Assembly: GCF_003945595.2 (NCBI RefSeq)
Contig: NW_024104898.1
Span: 868,001-932,000 of the forward strand
Source of the DNA: Pipra filicauda
Taxonomy: Eukaryota > Chordata > Aves > Passeriformes > Pipridae
Reading direction: 5' to 3'
DNA: 64,000 bases
Below the pieces are notes generated by a model. It had not been told where the DNA came from. It saw only the letters and a program-made list of their open reading frames with translations, and did no database searches. Positions within the stretch are counted from its first letter, which is position 1, and the number at the start of each line of letters is the position of its first letter. This document shows positions 41,001-50,000 of the stretch, piece after piece. Position numbers and translations under genes: made by a program.

Positions 41001-44000
41001 ATCCTACTGACTAAGGAAATTTTTTTCTTCATGTGCAACCAAAATATCATTGGCTCTAAAACTTTTTATGACTACACATGATGTTTATGCGAAGTAACTT
41101 TTTTGACTTTGAGTAAATATTTTGTTAAACTGACAAGTCATACATCTATGTATGAATCCTCAGGACCAGTTCTTGTTCCTTGTCAAAAGAGAACACAGTT
41201 GAATATTTCTTCTTACACCTCTTTTTTTTTTTTATTACAATGCTGTAGTAATGGAAATATCAACACTTGTTGGTGTTTTGCTAAGACCTGATTCATTTAA
41301 TAATGGGGTTTCGCCCCTCATTCCGAATCATTAATATAATATGAATTTCAGAACTTTGGGACTATTAATAGTTGATCATATTTTCTATTATCTAAAGTGA
41401 CTCATAAGAGCACTAGAAAATAAAAGAAAGAACAGCCAGATTGTCATATAATTTTATAAAGGCTATAAGCTGCTGTTATGGTTTTGGCAGGGAAAAGGGA
41501 GGAAGTCTTTAGCTGATGTACAGATGCTACTATGATATTGTATCATCTGTGAAAAGATACCAGGTAGATGTATAATTATTTTCACTTTTCCTATTACATG
41601 TATTTATTAATAACAGTTTCTGCCTTTTTGATTGATTTGGGTTGTTCTGTCAAAGATTTCCTGTATCTGATAAAAACTTACTATTTTTGGGGATGCATTG
41701 TAATTCAGTCGTTCTATAGAAGAAAAATTGGTTTAGGAAATGACATACCACAAATGCTAAACTGCATATGTTTGAATTTTAAGTGTAATATACTTAGATA
41801 CTGTCATAATTTTTATATTGTTTTCTGCCAGTGAATTGCATCTTGATTTGTGAGGATGAACCCCATCCTGCTTTTACTAGAGCAGTGGTATGTTTCTGTG
41901 GTTTGTGACTAATCACAGGTCATCTTTGACATTCATTTTATTACTATCTTGATATTAATATTGCTATTGATGTGATTTCATTGTAAGTATTAGTATCACA
42001 TGGACAAAAATGTTGAAACATTAAAGTTGCCAAATGACAGACACACAAGTTAGGAAGTACCAGTATGAAGGTGTTTGTGTGACTTTTACTGGCCTATCTT
42101 CAATGCATGCCTCATGAGACTTTCATTTTGTTTTTATCCTTATTTCTTCCCCAGTCTCTGTGTCTCATGCATTTCACAGAACAGGTGTTACTCACTTAAT
42201 AAGCCACAGCTTTTCTGGGTTTTATTTTCTTCTAATTCACCACGTCTCAATTTACATGTGCAGTTTCTCATTTTATTGAGAAGGAACTGAGGCAAAGTGA
42301 AACTGCTTTCTAATTTTCAGTGTCCAGTTTGGGACATGAAGACTCACAATTTTTCCAGGGACACCTGGTATTATGTAGCATTTCATACATGCAAAACCAA
42401 GCTCCCATTGAGTTCACCAGCAGCTACACATGCTTGTAAAAGAGTTTGATGGAACTGACTTGGCTAGTAATTTACCAGAAGTGCATTATAAACAGAGATT
42501 CCCAAGGTGATATTCAGTTACATTTCAGTTTCCATCTTACCCACTGTACATCTTTCACTTTCTGCAGGTAGTTAAATAGAGGTCCTGTAAGCAACAATGT
42601 CTTCCATTACCTGAATTAATTTGATTCAGCCTCTTTACTCATCTTTTTAGAACTGTATTATGAGATGAAATTATCTTTTGGATGCTGCCAGAATTCCTAT
42701 ACCATTGCTTGTCACACAAGCCTGTTCAGGTAACCCAAAATTCTGCCTTAGGTCTTTGACCTCTTTATATTCACCAACATAGAATCTTATAGATGAGATT
42801 TTTAATCAGTTGAATTACTCCGTTAATAATGTATTTCTAAGTAAATTCTCTACTTGTCATATGGTACTATATTTGTATTTTTACTGAACCATTAGGAGGG
42901 ACCAAATATGCCATTATATATATTGATGTTGATTTGAGTTGAAATAAAAACTCTCTCCTACCGCTTTTTTAAGGTGCTGGCTATTCTGGTCAGAGCAGTA
43001 GTGGATGGTATGGCAGATCGTGCTGGAGATGCAGCAAGTGGATTGAAGGGAAAATTGCAAGAGCTCTTGGGCAGGGTCACTTCACGAGTAACAAATGATG
43101 GGGCCATCTGGAGACTTTATGCCCAACTTTATGGAAATGGAGAGAATGATAATGGGGAAGATATTGAAAAGGTAAATGTGTTGTGAGGTATAACTTTTTA
43201 CACTTCTGATAGAAACCTTCTGTTTTCTAACAAACTGTAGTGCTTGCTATAGTAAAACATGCTCTTGTTCCAGACGTACTTTGCTTTAGTGTTTTTATAA
43301 GCTCATTTTCTGCTTTTCATGTTCCTACAGCACACATTTTTGTTACAACAGGAGCAAGATGTTTTACATCAGTTTTTGTGCATTAAAAAAAAAAATCTCT
43401 TTTTTTCCCCAGCGTTTCATTTTCAAGCATCTCATAGCATATGTCCTGGATTTGTATTCTGAAACTTCTGTTGGCAACAATCTAATGTCTGTAATCTAAT
43501 GGTGGTGTGGGTTTGGGGGGTTTTTTTAATTGGAATCTTTGATTCTGGAGACAAGATATTACAACTTCTGAAAAAAAAATGGGTCTTAAAAGCATGATCC
43601 AGTGGCAGCATAAGCCATCTGTATTCTACTTTGCAATCAGTAAGGGAAAATGCATTTAAAATACTCTATACTACAGTTGGAGTTCCCAGATTAAAAAATG
43701 TTTTGGCCTTAATTAGCTTAAAATGGAATTAAATAACAGTATTCATTCTGTTGAACCATTGGTTTCTCTTTACCTGTTGCTGGTTTTGCTATATTAACTT
43801 CTATCTCTTGTCCTTATTGCTTCCTAGGGAGTCAAATTGATTGCATTTCCAAAGTAACCACTCTGCACTGCTAGGAGTGTTTATTTTGTTGCATGCTTGA
43901 ATGTGCTTTGCGTTTGATATTAAATTTCCAAAATTCAAATAGCTTTGCACACTCCAAAAATACTTACGGGTTGTCAGATCTTCACTGAAGCTGAAAATAC

Positions 44001-47000
44001 GCAAGGTTGGCTTCAGTATGTGTTCCCTAAGCAGGGTATGCCTTTGGCCTAGGCAAAAATGTCTGTCTAGAGGATTGCATGTTGCTTGATGTCAGGCATA
44101 TTAGGAAGATGGTTGGGCCTACAAATTGTATGACTGTGGGCTTTAGCTTAAAATAATTTGGGCCATACTCGTTGTCTTTTTGTGCTTTGCCCTGCGAAAA
44201 GCCTTGTTTTGTCATTGCTACTGTCTATCTCCAATTCTTACCTTTTTTCCTTCCCTCTTTTTCTTTACAGCTGAAGTAAAAGGGATTTGGCCTACTTAGA
44301 ATTCAGAAATACAGACACTGCAATATCCTGTAATATATCCTCAAACTCTTACTCAGACATGCAAAGGAGTAGAGGCCCTGTCTATACTATAAATGTAATA
44401 ATTTCAGAATCTGGTTACATCACAGTATTTTTTACTAACCGAGTTAAAAACGTGGTTTCAATTTGTAGAGTAGACAGGACTTAAACTGTGTTTCCTAATC
44501 AGACTGGTTATGGAACATGCTTACAGCCCCTGCAAGACAGAATGATGTTTATAAATACTTAAGGTGTGCTTGCGTGTGTATCTAAATATCCTGGTATGAC
44601 GGTACCATAGATACAGACCATGAGAGAGCAAAACTGCCTACAGCCACAGTATACATTAATTTACAGTGTAAAAAGTTGTTTTCAAAACGCTGAATAATCA
44701 CTGATTTCTGATATCATATTATGAAGTAAAAATTATAAAACCAGTATTTGTTTGCTTCACTGCCGTAGGCACCATCATGTGTCAGTCAGATATTCAGTGC
44801 ATATAGCTGTCTATAGAAAAATTCTAGATGTAGAGTTGCGGTTTTCCACCCACATTTATAATGCAAAAGTTCAATGAATTCTGAAAGGACCCTATTTACT
44901 GTATTGTGGCATCATAAGACAAAGATATGGAAGAGATCTTTAATAGTGTCGTGTACCTCCTTACAAATGTAGGGTTTGACCTTTACTCCATACTCTTCTA
45001 TTCTGCACCTTATATAGTGCAGGTTTAATTATATTTAACCAATTTAGTTCCTCACATTGCATTTGAAAGAGCAATCTTGTATGCCTGGCTATTGTAAAGG
45101 GTGGCTTGGTTGTTTTTTTTTTTTAATTTTCTGCTCTGCTGCTATAGCTGATGCCACATGAATCACTAGACTACATTTACAATTCGCAGCAAGGCTCTGT
45201 AAATTGAATCAAAGTCAGACAAGGTTTACAAGTTAGGAGTGTAAAACTGCTGAAGTGTTGAGTTTGTGGGGGTTTTATTTTTTTTTCTTTACCTTAGCAT
45301 ATATTTACTCTCATGCTTCAGTGTATCTGAACTGCCACCTCATTCAGTACTTCTCTCTTCCCTATGCTGAATGCAGTCCAGTCCACACCTTTCCCACCAA
45401 GGAATCTTTCCAACCTTCAAGTTTCCTGCTGATACATACCAAGGCTATGAAACCCCTCTGTTCCTTGAACTTTCCCCAGCTCATAACTGTTTCCTTTCAG
45501 GATAAATCTAGGTTCCAGAAGTGCAAACAAACAGCTCATAAGACTTTGAATTCTTTCCCCTCCCTGACATCTGTCAGCAAACCCCCCTCATTTGCTGCTC
45601 TGACTCAGACATGTGCAGACTGAAATCAGACTGCTGTAAAAACTGTTGTTCCTTCTCTTGGAAGTTCTTACCTCTGCTGGCCAGAACTGCTACCAGTTAT
45701 AACCTAGATTGTTATGAAAAAAAATATATAATTCACTCTAGTTTGACTTAATATCCCTTTACCACAATTTACAAAAGCATGAGTGGTTCAGTCCCCTGTG
45801 CCATAGTGATTGAAACTCCAGTGGGAGAGAGAGAGTAGAAGCTTCTGGGGTGACACCCCACAAATTCAGAAGTCTTTATTGTGCTCATGTGTATGTACCA
45901 CACTGAAAATTTGTTATTCTTTTATATGATATTTAAACTCTTCAAAAAGATAACTGGAGAGTTTTCATTGAACCAAGCCATGCATGTAGCTTCTGGTATA
46001 TATTTGTTTCACGTTTTTGATGCTGTAGAAAGAAAACAAAACTCTAAAACAGAAACTAATTTCTTTTGCTTAAGTTTTTCTTTTTTTTTTTTCTTTGATG
46101 GGACCCTCCTTCTGTATTGTGTACATTTATTTTTCCTGTTCACACTGAGACCAGAGCAGTTAGGCAGCTAATAGCTGCGTCTGTAAAATATATTATTTGC
46201 CAAGAATACATACACAGGAAGAAAGCTTTGATGTATTCAGTTATAATTTTTTTAGGTACAAATTTGCTATTTGAAGTGTGAATGCAAGTATTTTTCTGTT
46301 TTTCATGTGCATTTAATTATGATGAGTTGGCAAACATGGGTCACATCCATCAGTCTAGACAGATTTTTAAAAGATAAGAATTAGACACGTTACTTTATAT
46401 GCCACTCATACTTGAGATGCAATATTGGTGAAGAACATCTGTGTTACAGCTGGCGCTTAACTGTTGCAGAGAAGGACAGTACTCCAACTCACAGGAAATC
46501 AAGCATAGTAAAGATACACTCATTTTCCAGGTTGACCATTAATTTCATAGATACTCAAAACTAAAGTAGTCTTCTAGTTTGTTTTCTCACATATTGATAT
46601 TTTTTTTTCCTCTTCACAGTCACTGCAGTGTCTCACTAAAGCACATAAATGTGAAATTCAATCAAGTGATTGGGAGAAAGATGTTTCTTCTTTTAAGGAG
46701 GTGGTAAAAGGAGCCATAGAGATTGCACATGGTATGTTCACCTGAAAAGAAATGTCATTACTCATGAATAGTGTAACAAATATTTATTAAGCTTAGTGGC
46801 AAAATAATATTCTCCTTTACCCATTACATTTATTCCTACTATTGGGAGTCCTGTAACAGAGAGTATCATCCTGATAGTGCAGACAAAAATATACTTGGAA
46901 TGAGGCAGAAATTGTGTAGGGTGAGTCAGTAAACATATGACTGGTAATCATGGAATCAATTAATTTCATGATCTAGCAACTTCATAATGCAAGGGAAACT

Positions 47001-50000
47001 GCATCTGCAGTTCATCTCAGTCCTCAGATATTCACATAAGTTGTTAGATTGAATGTGCCAGTCAGGAGATGGATGAGACTTCGACTTAGTAAGATTACTC
47101 ACTGTTTTGTGATATTTATGTTTAAGAAGGATGCATATACCTGTTGAGTTTAGAGTTATCTTCTTAAAATTACTTGGCACTTTTTTTCTTCATGTCTCTT
47201 TTTGGGGATTTTACATTTAAAAATTGCCTATGGAGGGTATCAAGATCTTTAAATGTTTTTGTTTAAAGATTATTGCTGGAATGATAATTCTTTTTTGTTT
47301 TGGGGTCCTTCTGTATTTGGATTCTAGTGGCTATAAAATGCAGTAAGAACAAATCTAATCATCAGGAAGCTTTGCAGATACTTTCTTCAGCTCGGCTCAA
47401 CTTACGTGGCTTGTCATCCAAAGCAAAGGTAGGAATGTTTGAAAGGTAGGAATTTTTGTTTGAAAGCTAGGAATCTTTGTTCTGTTGCCAGAAATCATTT
47501 CTCTGTTTTGAATCAATTACAGATCAAATAATACCTGCCTATCTCAGTGCACCATCAGGTGGATATTCATCTCTATGCTGTTAAGGATTCCAGTTTTAAG
47601 TAAACTTTTATTTCCCTTCTTCCTGCTGGGCTTTGACTGAAATAAGTTTAAGAGGCAGCATTGACATTTTGGAGTAAGTTAGAATATTGCCTAAAGTGTT
47701 GGGCAAACCGATCTGAGCATTTGAAAGAAATCAGTCATTTCAAAGACCTACTTTTTCTGTGAGTGGTCATGGGAGAGGCAGGGCAGTCTCAGAAAGAGTG
47801 GATCTAAACCTGCAGAAAGAATCAAAATGTGTCAGAACTACTGTGTGTCACTTAGAAGTGTTTTAAAAAGAGTTATTTATTAAAAGATAGAACTCATTAC
47901 CCTACCAATTCAGATATTAATTACTTGGAAATTGTCATCATATTTGAATCATCTGTTTTCATTCAAAATACACTTCATGTCTTAAAGAGGGATTCTTCCT
48001 GCCTGTGGAGGGGGGTTAGCGATTGTGAATTATAGAGCATAAGTTTTATAACATGTGCTTGTGTTACAAAGTCTTGATTAATCATCAGTGTGCTAAACTT
48101 GGTTCATTCTCTTTTAAGTCCTTTAATTTTAAGGATAAAAGCCTAGGAAAGTTACATAAGCAGACACAAGCTGAATCTGTAACTCTGCTTTTAGATACTG
48201 GCATAGGTATGACTTTGGAATGTGTTGAAAAAAGCCACAACTTATGTTTTGGTGTGACTCACAAAATATATTTTGATTTTGGTTTTTTTTTAAGTGCATA
48301 GACTGAGTATTACTGTACAGAAAACAAGACTATGTGACATAAATTATAAGAATGCAAGTATAGATAGTTTATATTATGAAAGATCATGCAGTATCTGAAA
48401 GATAAGGAATGCATGAGTCTAGTAAATTGTACTCTTAATTTCTGAAGGCACTAATAAAGAGAACATCTATACTATTGGCAGATAATGCTGCCTCTAAGTT
48501 CTATGGTACTTCTCAGAAAACTGACATGTTAGAGATTAAGCTGTTTATATGACATCAGTGTTTTTGTATCCCTTTCAAGATGCCATCTTATTTTTAATTT
48601 GAAGTCATATTGAATTTTCAAAGTGTGTTGTAGTTCAAAAACTCAGTCATCTTCTGTCAGTTCCAATGAACAAACAGTTTAGCACTGTTTACGCCTGTCC
48701 AAGCTTGACTGTAGCATCTCCTTTTGCTGCCCTGTGAGTCAATATGAGCATGGGATTTTTTTTCAGTTTTTCTTTTAATAGAGAAAAGCACTTAAAAATG
48801 GGCTAAGAGCAGACTCACTAGTTAAGATTTCAGAAGAAATAAAAGAACAGTGAAAGTAACTTTTAAAAGATAAAATTCCAAAATGTTGTAGTCAGTGCAT
48901 GCAATTGGAACAAATCAGTAGTTTTTTTAACAGGTGAAACAATGTTGCTGCTCAGACTTCTTGCCTTTCTTGGGCTCTCCATCTTTGACATTTGAGCTCT
49001 GGTGTTGTGCCGGACTGGCAAATGCATCCCCAGTCTGCAACTCAAAAATATGTTGTTCATGGGCTTCTTTCTATATAGAGCCTTCTGGGCAGCCACATGC
49101 TGTGGCCCTTGCCCCCATGCAGCATTTGGATCTGACAGGTGGGGTCTGTGAAAAAGAGAAAGGTTATGGAGATGTATCCTAAGTGCATGAAATGTGGGTA
49201 CTGTTTTGGGGAAACATGGGGCACAAAGCCCAAAGAATGGTGGTGCATGAAACTTCCCCAGGCTGTCTGGATGAATAGATCTCTTTAACTGGAGGGGAGG
49301 GGGGGCAGAACAAGTAATTATATTATGCTGATTTATTTAGCTGTCTTAGTCAGAAAGAACCAAATTTTTCTATCATGTTCCCAGTGTGAGATTTTGGGGC
49401 TGAAAGTCAGAAGAGTTTCTGTACTTGTAGCGGGAACATGTTCCTATTGTTATGTAAGATGTTCCTTTCTTTGGTGACAACACTGTTTTGGGGCACATTG
49501 AAAACCTTGGTTCAAGCCTTTTAAGAACATTTTTGTGTGTATGCGTATCTTTATTGTCCCATTATGCTTTGATGATATAATGATGTACAGATGTACTCCA
49601 GAGCAACTTTTCTTTTCTTGGTTTGTTTTTCTCTCTAAATGTAGGCTTTTTGTTGTATGTAGTCAAATGAAGTGTGAATCACTCTCCCTTTACATAATAA
49701 AGGGGAAATGTATGTTTGGGTGTCACCCCTTCCCCATGTTTTTGTGGAGTGATACCTCAGGCAGCCTCAATATTAGTTGAGTCAAATTAGTTGAGTTCTG
49801 GTCTTGCAGTAGCAACATGTTCAGGTGCCGCATGCACAAAACTCCCGTCAGAGCTTGCATATCTCGAGGCTTTAGACCAGCCATGTAACAGTCCTCTCCC
49901 TTGCTTTTTCTGTGAATAGATGATGATTATGATTGCTCACAAGTTAGCTGCTTTTTTTTTGTCTTCAAGAACAATTTTTTTTTATTTTTCTGTAGTGTTT

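Noticed and set aside
45255..45623. 122-codon + strand ORF beginning [12 protein letters not shown]
   Set aside because: The start is a run of phenylalanines from poly-T, and the rest reflects pyrimidine-rich intron sequence. No domain is recognisable.
45780..45900. Possible third LTR end (minus-strand AATAAAG beside the TGGGGTG palindrome)
   Set aside because: No matching opposite terminus or target duplication could be found within a reasonable distance.
48930..49250. Overlapping ORFs on both strands just inside the last TTC27 intron, considered as an extra exon or retrocopy
   Set aside because: No frame links to the flanking exons with proper splice phases, and no homology is recognisable.
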